Shown: positions 32,773 through 46,900 of the stretch, one piece after another
How the letters are laid out: each line of letters begins with the position of its first letter
Numbering within the stretch: the stretch's first letter is position 1
The notes under the pieces: model-generated
Databases searched by the model: none
What the model saw: only the letters and a program-made list of their open reading frames with translations
What the model was told of the DNA's origin: nothing
Made by a program: the position numbers and the translations under genes
Source: Rotaria sordida
Taxonomy: Eukaryota; Rotifera; Eurotatoria; Philodinida; Philodinidae
Direction: 5' to 3'
Assembly (NCBI GenBank): GCA_905250125.1
Contig: CAJNOL010000319.1
Coordinates: 98,604 to 162,603, forward strand
DNA length: 64,000 nt

Positions 32773-35700
32773 TGTAATTGTGAATACATGTCTCTTGTCA
32801 TTCCATTTTTAACTAAATTAATACATTGTTGTCATTGTGTTAAAATTGTAGATGTTTTTGCTATTGTTTTTGTGCAAATCAATATTTGGTTATATAAATA
32901 GTATTCATATAACTTAGTTCCATTAATTCCCATTCGGGAAAGACAAACTATATTATCACTGATCTATGAGTGAGTATAGACGAAAGTATCATGAATAAGA
33001 TAATGATCAATATAACTGGTTTCGACTAAATGTAATAAGGAGCTTTTTACGTAAGAAAAGTAATAAAGTCAATTTAAGACAAGGACGAATAAGGAAATAT
33101 AAATAAATTAGTTAAGCTATGTAGAGAGTAAATCAATTTAAAATTATCAGCGTCAACAATAATAGGAGAAACACAGGAAGGACGCCCTTCGATACCGTGT
33201 GAAAAAGACAAATGTCCATCTAGAAGAATGTTGGAAAGACCGACAGGAAAACAAAGTTTCATACAACTGATGTGCAGAGAATGCAAACATTATCAAATCG
33301 TACATCCTTCACTACTACTTGAAACAGACGAAATAAATGCTGTCGATAATGAGAGTGAAAGTGAGAAAGAAAACATCTACTTTTCTTATGCAAACAACTG
33401 TATGTTTTCGGGTGGACGAATCGAAATTTCGGGTGAGGGCCGCCTACCCGGCCCACTCATTAGATAAATCACTGATTGTGATCCTAGCAGAACATTAAAT
33501 GGTGCATCTTTTCAAAAAAGAGATTAACATTTTATCATGTTCCTGGACAGAATTAAATGTAAAACTTTTGCAATACTCGATATTTTTTTTTTCAAGTTCT
33601 ATATCTATCAAAACCAATGAAAATGGACAATCATATTGTTTAATATGTAAAAAAAAATATTTATTTACCATTCAACTTTATCTAGTGAATTATAATCTTT
33701 ATCCACTTCTGAATAACTATATGGTAAAATTCACTTCTTAAATACAAACAAGATATATTCTTTTATTTATTTATATATCATTTGCTGTAACATTCAATGA
33801 TGAATAACATTCAAGTAAACAAACTAATGATTTTGATGATACTATTATTAATCGTTTACGAAACAGAAGTGCTAATTGATGATAAAAAATATGAAAATAA
33901 TTAGCTATAGCTGTTAAATTTGTTATAATCGATATTTCCATTCAACAGCTATTTTTGTAACAGTTAAAACTGAATCAATATCATCAATACAATATAGATT
34001 TGAACACTGTAACTGAGCTATTCAAAAAATAGTTGAGCATTGTGGAATTTCGTCAGTCAAACTAAACATTTAATTTTGTTCAGAACTTGATCGTAATTGC
34101 AAATACATATATATATTTATAAACAAGAATAACGTAAAACGTCTTAATAGTTTAAAAAATCATCGATGCTAATGTAATTTTTGTAAAACAGTATTTCCAT
34201 ACAACGAATGCGACAATTAAACCAAACTACTCTCAAAATGGGTAAATGTTCGATAGAGCTCGTTGATTTCTATCTGGAGATATCGTTTTTATTGCGAAAA
34301 TCAACAACAGAAATGAGCAAAACACATTATAATTTTGGTGACGGAATTCTATTAAAAAAGTACAAATAGTTTATAAACCCATTATCTTAGCTCGTAGTAG
34401 AGCTTTCAATAGGTTACTTTTTTCCTGACCTAGTCTGATTCGAAATGCCTGCAGATCGATTGATGTTTCAGGTTTTTCAAAAACGTTTTATTGTATTATT
34501 CAGTATTAATGTATCAATCTAGTTTCAATTGTTCACTTAACTTATTTTATATAAAGGTAAGATAATAACAAGTTCCTTGCACGAAATAGCAAATTAAAAC
34601 AAAGAGACAAACATCATAAATATTTTTTCATAAAAGAAAGGCTTGATTTAACGCAAGATATTTTTGATCATATCAATCTGCTTTACGTAATCGAAAAAAT
34701 GTAATCATGATAGCAAAAACAACATATCTTTAGAAATACAATGCTGAGGTAAAAGAAAATGTAGGAAAAAAGTGATACTTATAATAGTAGACAGGAGCAT
34801 TTACATTTGACAATCAATTTTCACAACAGCACGGATACAAAGTTTCCCATTTAATTTTTTTCCATCTAAACAAATTCTTCTGTCAATCTTCCAACGCTCA
34901 ACTGACGTTTAGTTGAAGCATTTGTCAACGGAATTGAATCAATTTGTCAAAGTACTCTCGAATATTAAGACAATGCATCAACATTTAATTTCCGGAATCA
35001 GACCAGCAGCTCTGGTTTGCAAACATCTAATATTTGTCATGAGGTAATATGATCAAAGACTACTTCATATTCTCATTTACACCCCATTGTAGAAAACAGA
35101 AATTTAACGAACATATCTTAGTATTTTTTTTCAGCTTCTAAAAAATATTTAGCATTTTTCTAGGGTTAAAATTTACAGTTGACTATAACAAAAGCTAAGA
35201 TACCGCCGATACTGTTGTTGATTAGATGTGCCATAAGTATTTCGTCAGAAGAGATACAAAGAGATGGCCACTTTGTGTCTTTTATGAGATGATAGACATT
35301 GTCGCTATAAATGCCTGATTGTATGAAAGGAAAAAGTCTCAACTGGGATACGAATAAAAGACAAGATATAAGCGTCGCTTATTCCTTGAGGAATTGAGGA
35401 TAAGCGTATCCGCACACGTTTTTAATTTTTGTTCGAGGATATCCAAAATGCATTAACCATTGTCAGTTATTCAATGATGGAGCAACTGTCATAAGAATTA
35501 AGAAAAAACTTCATGCAATCAAAACGAAAACGATATTCGATTTGTAATCATTTCAAAGATAAAAAAACTCTAAATAAATTTTATTAATGTTTAAAACCTG
35601 TTTGTAATGATCATTCTGTAAAACGAATTTTTTAAAATTATTCATTCGAAATAAAGAAAAGTTAAGATCCTAATAATCTCTTTATAAGAATGAATCAGAA

Positions 35701-36079
35701 AATAGTATAATTTCAACAAAAATATCGGTTTAATAAAGAAAACTCACATTATGACAATATATGTCATCGTGTAATCTCTAAAATAGGCTTGGTAATACTA
35801 GTGTTAAAGATACATTCGACTTCCATCTTTTACATAAACTTTTGAGTTGGTCACTCTTAGAAAGATTTCATATGTCTGAAATATTCAAGAACAGAAATTC
35901 CTCCATTTCATATATACGATCGATGATGTTTTTTTCCAATAGTAGACTGACGAAAGAGCGTTTCTAAGTGTCAAATCGCTTTTTAGTCGGGACTATGTAC
36001 ATCATATAAGTTCTAATAAGCTATAAATAGAGTTCAGATAAATACCTTATATCTGATGAGATACTGTATTTTTTAGTAG

Positions 36080-36325
36080 AATGCCGTGATTCCTCTTAGG
36101 AAAACTGAGTTTCGATATTTCGATCTAAAATTTTGCATAGAAACAAACCTTAACAAGGAAAAACTTATTGTAAAAGTTTTAGACTTTTTGATTGCACCTA
36201 TTCTGAAATGAGAATATTGAAATTTGTTGTTGTATATTGAACTATTCTCATTAAGGCGTGTCTCTATGCAAAGTTTCAAGTCGAAATACGAAACTCAGTT
36301 TTCCTGAGGAAGACCACAGCATTCT
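36080..36325. mobile_element. Palindromic repeat, copy 2
   Basis: Arms AGGAAAACTGAGTTTCG at about 36098 and CGAAACTCAGTTTTCCT at about 36288 are exact inverted copies; ATTTTGCATAGAAACAAACC and its partner near 36260 follow inside. The interior matches the element at 28430-28690 (TTATTGTAAAAGTTTTAGAC, then TTTTTGATT), so this is the same family in intergenic DNA. Confidence 0.7.
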
Positions 36326-37640
36326 GGTATAAAAATACAGCAACTCGGTAGTAATAAACTATTGGCCCGAACTCATTCATAGCTCATTAGAACCTACATG
36401 ATATATATAATCCCGAGTCAAAAATGATTTTGACACTTACAAACGTTTCCTCATCAGTTTTCTTCACCCTTGAATTCGAATCTAAATTTCAAATAGTGCT
36501 TTGATCTTTCTATTGAATCACAAAGAAATAAAATTGTGTTATCATAAAATTTTAAAAAACAAAAGATAAAATGAAACAAACTAAAAATGTCGCCAACACT
36601 ACAATATCTAACAGCTGATTGATGATGACATCGTTCTCTATACTTCATTGTTTGTTTCTATTTTCCTCCATAAAATATTCTATTTATTTTTAATAATCAA
36701 TTTTTAATTAATATAATAAAATATTTTATTAAATATAAATAATTATTTTTAAATCTTTCTTATATGAAATTTTAAACATATGATAAGCGCTATGTGCTAT
36801 TTGAAAAACATGTTTTTTACCCGCCCATGTTAAATGTAGACATGTAAAGAAGTACATCGGAAGAAAGAGAAAAACGTTCGATATAACACTCATTTTTTTT
36901 GTTTTGTTTGATAGCAGATGATTTTCTGTATATGTAAGTTTAGTTTTAGAATATAAGATAACAAAATAGCAAATTTATAACAATGATAATTGATTATTAT
37001 TTTTTCGAAATAGTTTTAAAATTCTTTTTGGTTTTTTTTTATTATCATTGTTGAAATTTTTTTTTATCGGAACTTTTTTTTGGTTTTTTAGATTAATGAA
37101 GATAATAAAAATCTATTTCGAAATAAAGAATACTTTTATTTTTCTTTTTTCTTGTTCAATATTCAACATCTCTATTTCGATCATCTGACATTGTTTGCCC
37201 CATAATAATTTGATTTTTTTTTTTCTTTCGTTCTGTTTATTTCCCCTTTACTACCCTCATATAGAAATCGTCAGCTTCGTCGTCATTGCTTTTTCTTCTC
37301 CTATTTATTCTTTTGCTTCACTATTAGAACGTACGTAGAGAAGGCGAACTTGCGTTCGGCAGTAAACGCTTGTGTTGCAACCTCTTTTTTCTTTTCGTCG
37401 ACATTGTTGTCTTCTATGTCCTCCATATATTAATAACAACAAAAAGAAAAAACACACACATATATTGATAAACATAAAGAAAATGGGAAAAAAAACTTTT
37501 TTTTTGCTTTTCTAGATCTTTCTTGACTCCTTATTCTTGCTGTACAGCAATTTCAAAAAAAAACAAACAAAACTCATCCAATTGCATATATATATATCTA
37601 TCAATATCTCCGTTTCATTGTATCTTAGCTTTTTCGTAGA

Positions 37641-38385
<745 letters not shown>

Positions 38386-40312
38386 AAAAAAATTTCAGAG
38401 ACATGATCAATTGTGCAACAAATAATCATCAAGAAAAGAGACATAAATAAATTGATATAAAACAACTTTCTCTTTTTTTCTTGTTCGTTTGTTTGTTCCT
38501 TTCTTCTTTTTTCAATAGCACACATTTACTTTTTTTCCTTTATGTTTTAAGTTCGCGTCTTTCTTTTTTTTTTTTGTTGTTGTTGGAATGAAGATGGAGA
38601 GACATAGAATTTTCTTTTTTTCATTATCTTAACATCTTTTCCTATTGTCTGTGGGTCTGTGTGTATATGTATGTACGATGTTTGTATGTCTATGTTATGA
38701 AAGATGAGCAGACAAAAAAAAAAAAACAAACAAACAACAAAGTTTACTAAATAAAAAGTTTATATTATTTCTCAACTATATGATACTTTTACAAAATTAT
38801 CTGTGTACTTAAATTTTGTTTTTTTGTTTTTTGTTTTTTTTTTTTTGTTCTTTCTTTGCTCATTGTCTTTGTGTGTTTATTGTCTTTGTCTATCTCTCGT
38901 TTTCTTTTTGACTAAACAATTTCAACGAAATTCATGTCATGTATTTGCCAACTATTCGAAAGAAAAGAAAGAAAGAAAGAAAGAAAATAACAAACTTGAT
39001 TGCTTCATGTTTCAATTGTTTTTTTTTTGTCACAAAACGGAAAAAGCCAAAACAATGTCACTACCTTTTTAACCCATCGTATCTTGCTTATAAAGAATAC
39101 TCCCAGTCTGCCGCTTTTTTTACTAATAGAAAAATAAAAACCATAGTTTTTTTTTTGATTTTTTTCTAGATTTGATTTCAATCGAATTGCCTCAAACATA
39201 AATTTCATATTCGAACATGTAAGTAAAATCTATTATGAATATATATCATATCTATTAGTATCAGAGAATTTTTAGAAATAAAACTTCTATGTCATCGCGG
39301 AAGTGTATATGATTTGAAACAAGAGTTTCGACACGTTGTAATTGCTAAAACAAAAAAGGAAAAATGAATCATTAAATTACGAAATTTTAGTATTAAAAAT
39401 GAAATTAATTTCCTATGATGACATTGATCTAATCTTATTTTTTCATTTTGCAGATTGCATTTCATAGAAAGAAAACATTTTGTTTGTCGAAAAAAAAAGA
39501 ATTTTCTATGAACAAATATTTTTACAACGTATGAATAAGACTGACGTTATACCCTAATGACGTTGCTCTTATTTTCTTTTTATATTACATCAGTCTATTA
39601 CAGTTAGTTGAAGTTATTAATACACTTCGAGATATTTTATTTTTTTTTAATGAACATTTTTGATTATATTTAATAAGATTAGTATGATGATAGATTATCT
39701 TCAAATAGAAATTCTCGAAATATTACCAAAGGGAATATAAGTATGAATTAGTATCTATTTAAAATGGGATTCAATAATAATAATAATAATAATGTAAATC
39801 GAAACTTTATTTTTATTTTTTATGAATGTTTACGAATATTTCATAATGTTAATTTAACAATAAATTAATTATTAATTTTCATTTTTACTTTTATTATTTA
39901 ACATTTACTTGAGATATCGAATAATATTTAATTGATATAGATAGTTAATTTATTATAGAGTAAGAGTTCTCATGAAAAAAAAACTTAAATTTATCCTAGA
40001 ATGAAGTTTCTATATTGAACGACTACATAAAGTATTTCTTTAATCTTTTAAATGTCAGATTGAAGTTAACCTTGACATAAATATATCAAATTTTGTTCAA
40101 TTATTCCTTTCAGTTTTTATTTCTAAATTAATTCATATGTGTATTTCCATTTAGTTCCATTGTATTTATCAAAGACAAAAGAAAAAACAAAAGATTTTCA
40201 TTCGAGATATTGTCATTAGATTTAATATAATTTGTATTATTCTCCATACTTTTAAATAAATTAATACTTTTTTGATTTTTTTAAAATAAATAAAAATTTA
40301 GATAAGTTGAAA
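38386..40312. other. 1.9-kb spacer between the two UBE2D genes
   Basis: AT-rich with simple repeats: a (GAAA)n tract at about 38959-38987 and an (AAT)n tract at about 39772-39793. Several short frames are low-complexity (Phe/Lys runs). No gene is supported. The upstream part is the 3' flank of copy 1. Confidence 0.55.
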
Positions 40313-41079
<767 letters not shown>

Positions 41080-41742
41080 TTCTCAAGCTGTCTCCTATTT
41101 TCTTTTTGTTGTGTCTATTACAGTGAACTAGAGCAAATAAATAAACATTTTTTTTTTGTTTCTCTCTTGCAAAGTTCGATGTATATAAATAAAAAAAACT
41201 AAAAAGAAGACAAACAAACTTGGAAATATGTTGTTAAATTTTAGAACAATCAAGATTATGAATATAAAACAATCAATAAAATCAAAAAAAAGAAAAGTAT
41301 TTTGTTTTGCATTGTGTATCGATATGTTTTCTTTTTCTTTATGATTTGTTACAATGTCCTTAATACACTCATAGCCCTATTATGTAGAACATTCCTCTAT
41401 TCATTTCTTTCATTCTATAGGCTGATTATATAAAGCCCTTTGATATATGACTAGCACGTGAAATAATCATGTGCCATCTTTTATTTATTTCTATGCGTAA
41501 GTATATAGCTCAATATGTGATCTGCATATGTTTTAAAGATAAATCTTAAGATACCTATCATAAGAAGATTGTCTACCATCATCTGATTTACACTCTACCA
41601 TGTCATATGATTGTGGTGTTTGTCTTCAACTATTTTCAAGAGAAATATTGTATATGTATATATGTATATATATATATTTAGGTTGTAAGTTTTTTAACAT
41701 TATTCTTATAGATATTTTGAGTATAAATAACATAAAAAACAA
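41080..41742. other. Spacer between UBE2D copy 2 and the elongase gene
   Basis: Contains the UBE2D 3' flank and a (TA)-rich run near 41655-41680. No gene is supported. Confidence 0.5.
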
Positions 41743-43953
41743 ATGGTTACTTTGGTATCACATATTTCGAATTATTTTGAACAATTTAATAGTTCAGTAA
41801 CAAATGATTTGAAATCAACAACACATGATCTTTCATCAGATAAGACACAACATCCATATTATATATTTGATTTTGAACGATATAGTGATAAAATAAGTGC
41901 ATTACATGATTTACGTTTATTTATGATTCAACGTTGGCATAATAGTTTTTTCTATGCTATTGCATATTTATTATTAATTTATGGTAAATTATAACAAAAA
42001 AGAACTTTTTTGTGTATTAAAAATTTTCTTTTTTGGTTTTCAGCTGGTCAGATTTATATGAAGAATAAGCCACGATTTGAATTACGTTTTTGGTTAGCTG
42101 TATGGAGTGGATTACTTGCTATATTTTCTATATTTGGAGCAATTCGAGTTTTACCAGAATTAATTTATGTTATTTATAAACATGGAATAAAATATTCTAT
42201 TTGTAATAATTCAAATGCATTTGGTGTTGTAGGATTTTGGTAAAAAAAATATACGTTTTCTTTTATTTTTATGATGATGATGATGATGATCTATTTTAGG
42301 ACATGGGCTTTTTGTTTTTCAAAATTACCGGAATTAATCGATACCGTATTTATAGTTCTTCGTAAACAACCATTAATATTTCTTCATTGGTATCATCATG
42401 CATCTGTATTAGTTTATTGTTGGTTTAGTTATCAAGATTATAGTTCAACTGGACGGTAAGTAACGGACGGTTCATAAAGAATTATATTGATAGTGTAATA
42501 GCTCTTGAAATTCTGCACAAACTCATATTACTTTTTCGAATTGCTATTTATACTAAAGTATAGGAGTGAAAATCTGAGCAATTTATTGTAGTTAAAAGCA
42601 GGTCAGAGAAATGGAAAGCGATATTGTTTTACCAGAAGAATTCGTTTTCTAATAAAAATTCATCTACAAATGATGATGATGATGAATCATATAAGGAAGT
42701 AATTGAATACATGGAGATAAAAGCAACCTATTAAAAAAGGTTAATATGTGTTATCCTGATGGAGAAAGCATTCATGTATATGAAATTAATTGGATTTTAG
42801 AAGCAAAAAGATACCAAATGAATCTGGATTCACTTGTTTTTTTTTGTTGCTATATATAGACGAAACTAATTAGTATACTTTACATATAAAATAAACGTTT
42901 CAAAAACCGTACAGTGAATGTGGAAGTATCTGTCAGATGTCGATCAAATACGGTTGGGTATTGGGTACAGCTATCCGGATTCGATTCAGGCTCGGTTATT
43001 AAAAAAATACCGTTCTAGTTGTTTCTTAACATTTTGTTGCCAGATTTTAGAGCTCCTAGGAGAGCGTCATTTATGTATCTGTCTATATCCATTATTCTAT
43101 CTTTCAGAATCATCAGCACTTTCAGCCTTTGTGCACATACACCTAACCGCACCATCACTTTGATCGGAAGTTTTGTTTTTTACATGAACAGCACTTTTCT
43201 TGTCAGCTTCTTCCCTGTTCACAACTCACACCTTATCATTCTGAGCATTGTCATTAGTTTATGGAATGATTTGACTGAAGCTATGAATAGGGACGACAAT
43301 AATAACATTGATAGACGAAGTCAAATGCTTTGTTAAAAAATTGAAAAAGAAAAAATTTTACATTCTATACTTGATTGTACGATTGCGTCTGATGGGAACT
43401 ATATTCATTAAACAAGTAATACCGTTTTGGACAGAATTTCAGGTACTATCTTTTGATTAAAAAAAAAGTGTTTCACTCAAGGAAGTAATAGGAGAGTATA
43501 ATTTTTTATGAATCACTCGTTATAATAAAAAATAGAATAAATGAAATTTGTATCATTTCAGATGGTTTTGTGGATTGAATTATGTCGTTCATGCAGTTAT
43601 GTATTCAGTAAGTAAAACGAAAATTTCATCTTCGAAACTTTTTTAATTTATTTATTTGTTTTTAGTATTATGCATTTCGTGCTATGAGATTTTCTATACC
43701 ACGTTGGATATCAATGATAGTAACATTACTTCAATTAATACAAATGGTTGTTGGATGTTTTGTTAATATAAAAGCGTGGGAATATAAAAAGAATGGTGAA
43801 TCATGTCAAGTCACTGATGAAAATTTAAAAGTATCATTTGTTATGTATGGAACATATTTCATGTTATTTGGTCATTTTTTTCTTGGTTCATATATCATTA
43901 AAAAATCTCATGGAAAAAGTCAAAAAGATAATATAATGAAAAAAATCAATTAG
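41743..43953 (+). CDS. ELOVL3/6-type very-long-chain fatty acid elongase, 308 aa, 5 exons
   Basis: Exons 41743-41983, 42044-42239, 42300-42455, 43562-43607 and 43666-43953 join in frame to 308 aa. The enzyme is an ER membrane protein that condenses malonyl-CoA with acyl-CoA, the first step of chain elongation. Family marks are in order: [10 protein letters not shown] (154-163), the catalytic histidine box HWYHH (His175, 178, 179), [16 protein letters not shown], and several hydrophobic membrane segments (around 60-80, 95-120, 180-195, 245-265, 285-300). The Lys/His-rich tail ([15 protein letters not shown]) resembles an ER-retention end. The ALHDLRLFM and RWHNSFFYA parts suggest the ELOVL3/6 group that uses C12-C16 substrates; this subgroup is an inference. 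Intron 3 (42456-43561) is 1.1 kb and holds a probable inverted-repeat element. A candidate AATAAA lies at 44124-44129. Confidence 0.92.
42488..43453. mobile_element. Probable inverted-repeat element in the elongase intron
   Basis: TTGAAATTCTGCACAAACTC then ATATTACTTTTT at about 42505 is mirrored by AATACCGTTTTGGACAGAAT then TTCAG near 43418-43442. Outer GATAGT/ACTATC also pair. The ends are diverged and the boundaries approximate. A frame at 43019-43336 inside it has no recognised domain. Confidence 0.45.
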
Positions 43954-46900
43954 ATCTCATTATATATATATTTTTTTTTCTTCAATAGTATATGTCACCG
44001 ATCAATTAAGATTTATATGTCGTTTTTATTTTGACGAAACATCGTTATTGTTGTATTGTGATAGTTTCTATGTTTGTTTATCGTTTTGTGTATACTGTTT
44101 TTTTTTAATGTCTATGGAAAAGCAATAAAATATATTTGCATTAGGTGACATATTAAATATTTTGTTTCTATTTAAAACAAAAATTTATATGAATATTTTT
44201 GAAATTTTATAATGAAATACAATCATAGACAAAATTAGCTGTCTTCCTATAAAATGTGACAATATTCTATGATATTGAGCTGATATATTGAGTATACCCA
44301 AAATTCACACATCTTATTTCCCTTGTGAAAAATTTATTCAGTAGAAAGACACACTCAAAAAGTTTTCATTTGTCATTTGGCTATTATACTACAGACTCTG
44401 GTAAGTGCGAGTTTTCTCGAGAAAGGAAGAATATTCCTGCATTTTGACTATCTTGCGGTATGTGGTGCTACCTAGTGGCGGATTCAATAGCTCGATATCT
44501 CTCCTATAACTAATGCTAGGTGTAGTTCTGAACAAAAGGCCAGCCTGATGTAGACCTCTTGCGCTTCCCATACACATTAAATAACGACATATTAGTAGAT
44601 AAGTAGGTGTATATCACAGCGTAGTCAACATGCTATCGGACAGGTGATCCGAAACAAACCGCCATTAGTGATTTGCCCAGGGTCATTTCATTGCTACTGA
44701 TACAAAAATTTGAACATATTATCTCGAAGATACGTATCGAACAACGTAACGACTTCAAGTACGAGTACGTACTTGTACATGTTTATCTCTGCTTTACAAG
44801 TTACATCTGTTTTTTTAGAGCTTTAAAGGCAGTCTCATATGTCTATTTTATTATTGCCAAAGCCCGTGGCATATAATATTCAAGATCTTAGTAATTTGTA
44901 TCTTAATCAGAAAATACCAACTAAGTAAATTTTAAAGTGATTTTAAAGAAATTTAGCATTAGAGATGGCTATGACATGGAACTTTCGAATGAGAGATTGA
45001 ATGAAAATATTTGTTTGAATTTAGTTGAAATAAGATGATAACAAAAGGAGGATGATGTATGAATCATTATTCAATCGTCATTGCTGATTTTAATAAAAAC
45101 GTTTAACTTGATATTGGAATAGCTGAAGACCATCGTTGCATATCGTGCTATTGATAGTGTAGACATAAGGTTTTTTTTCAAAATCAACGGACGTATTCGA
45201 TTGGTATTAAGTTCGATTATGACCGTAGGTGGCACACCAGCAAGCAACGGGTTAGCAGTTCCTTCCCCTAATTGTTCATGTTTCATCCGTATATCTTATT
45301 TTTTCATGTTTTCTCAACTTTTGATTATCAAGTGACTTAAATTTCTACTTCTTTCTGCTTTCGTCCATGATCACCATATAAGAAAGTACTCATAAAAGAG
45401 ATCAACTAACTCCTCACATAAATAATTAAATAAACAATTTTAATGAGAAGACTATAGTGTTTTCAATTGATTCTTATGTTTATAATTTCTTTCATCAAGA
45501 AGAAATAGCTGATGAATGGAAGACAATCTTTCACATGAGTATCAGCTCGAAAATCTAATGATTGATGAGTGGAAGATAATAACAAAAAAAAACTTGATTT
45601 TTGCTCACTCGTTCTCAATACATCTGTCCTCAATAAAAAAAACCTTACACTATCCTCAAACGCTTAATATACTGTCAAATAAATTAATACACAGTCTTCC
45701 GATACCATGTCTTTGAGAAATTAATTTCGAAAAACAAATTTTTACTGTCAAGCTTTGAACTATGGCTAGGAGGAAGAGTATAGTCTCATTTCCGAGTTGG
45801 AATCGGTCCGATCCAAATTTTAGGTCAATCCGATTCGATAGGTTCTAAACTATTTTTCCAGATCGATGGAAACCCGTCGCTTTGTCAGATCACTTTTAAT
45901 CGATTGAAGGAAGTAGCTTTTAAAAACCGCTCAGTTTCCTTTTTCTGCTCGCATTTTTAGAACCACTTAAGAAAAAATATCATGCCACAGTCGTTCATGT
46001 TCTTAAGATTTCTCAAGATAAATTTGTGATATCTATTTAGCGTGAAAAGTAGATAATTTAATCACCAATTGGTTTCTAAACTGTAGTTCTTCACGTTTTT
46101 TACTCAAATTTCACTAGAAAATCTAGTATTTCTCTGAGAACGACTATCCAAGCTCAAATCTAGTCTTCAACAAAACATCAACGAGATAAGTTTAGAAGTT
46201 AATCTCAAGTAATACAGTTTTGATTATGCTTTTCATGAAGCGAGACACAGACGTATTACATAAATAAAAAGTATAGACAAGAAGAAAAAGATAAAAGTGA
46301 TAATTTCTGAAAGAATACTGTTTGACTATTTTGATAAATACGTTTAAACTTGATCTCGACACGTTTGATTAAAGAAAAATAGTGTCCTAAAAAAAATTTT
46401 TAAACTGATAAAAACCAGTACTGACCGACCGGATCGATTTCAACTCTGTTTCATTCTAAAGCTTATTGCTTCCTCTAAAAAATTGAGTTTGCGTTGCCCA
46501 TTGTCACGACAACTGATTAGATATGGTCGCTATTAATTATTATAGTAATGGCATAAATGTATCTCTTGAATATTGAAATAGCTCTTTTGCAAATTAAATT
46601 ACATAGTCAACGGAAACATTTTCTTGTAAATGTTTTAAAGCCAAATCTTCTTGCTCTAGGTTATTTAATTTTTCTGACGTTGTTGTTGATAATATTTATC
46701 ATTTTGAAGTGTGTTGGGTTTTTTTTGACAAACAAAACTCTTAATTTCTATAACTCTCTTTCAATACATATCGCATCTATGAGAAAGTTTCAAAGATTAA
46801 AATAATTTAAATCAGTTACTTGTATGAAAACGCACTATTAACTGAGATTTCATAATATTGAATGGATCATGATATTAATTGATCGAATATAAATAATATT

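Larger units (their letters stand above)
29482..37640. other. 8.2-kb intergenic region with palindromic elements
   Basis: No gene is supported. It holds the large palindrome at 29607-30356 and inverted-repeat elements at 31071-31262, 32160-32772 and 36080-36325. Short frames at 31042-31260, 31841-32101 and 33228-33467 show no recognisable domain. The last 600 bp before 37641 are T-rich with GTs and probably hold the promoter and leader of the UBE2D gene. Confidence 0.5.

Noticed and set aside
33228..33467. 79-residue frame with Cys pairs
   Set aside because: No domain, no conserved neighbours and an equally open opposite strand; not supported as a gene.
43019..43336. 105-residue frame in the elongase intron, with a WNDLT-like motif slightly resembling reverse transcriptase tails
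   Set aside because: The resemblance is a few residues only and there are no catalytic motifs; treated as non-coding intron or element interior.
44389..45286. Two short minus-strand frames (MCMGSARGLHQAG and GTANPLLAGVPPT)
   Set aside because: They look protein-like in composition but are too short, lack splice partners and match no family I can name.
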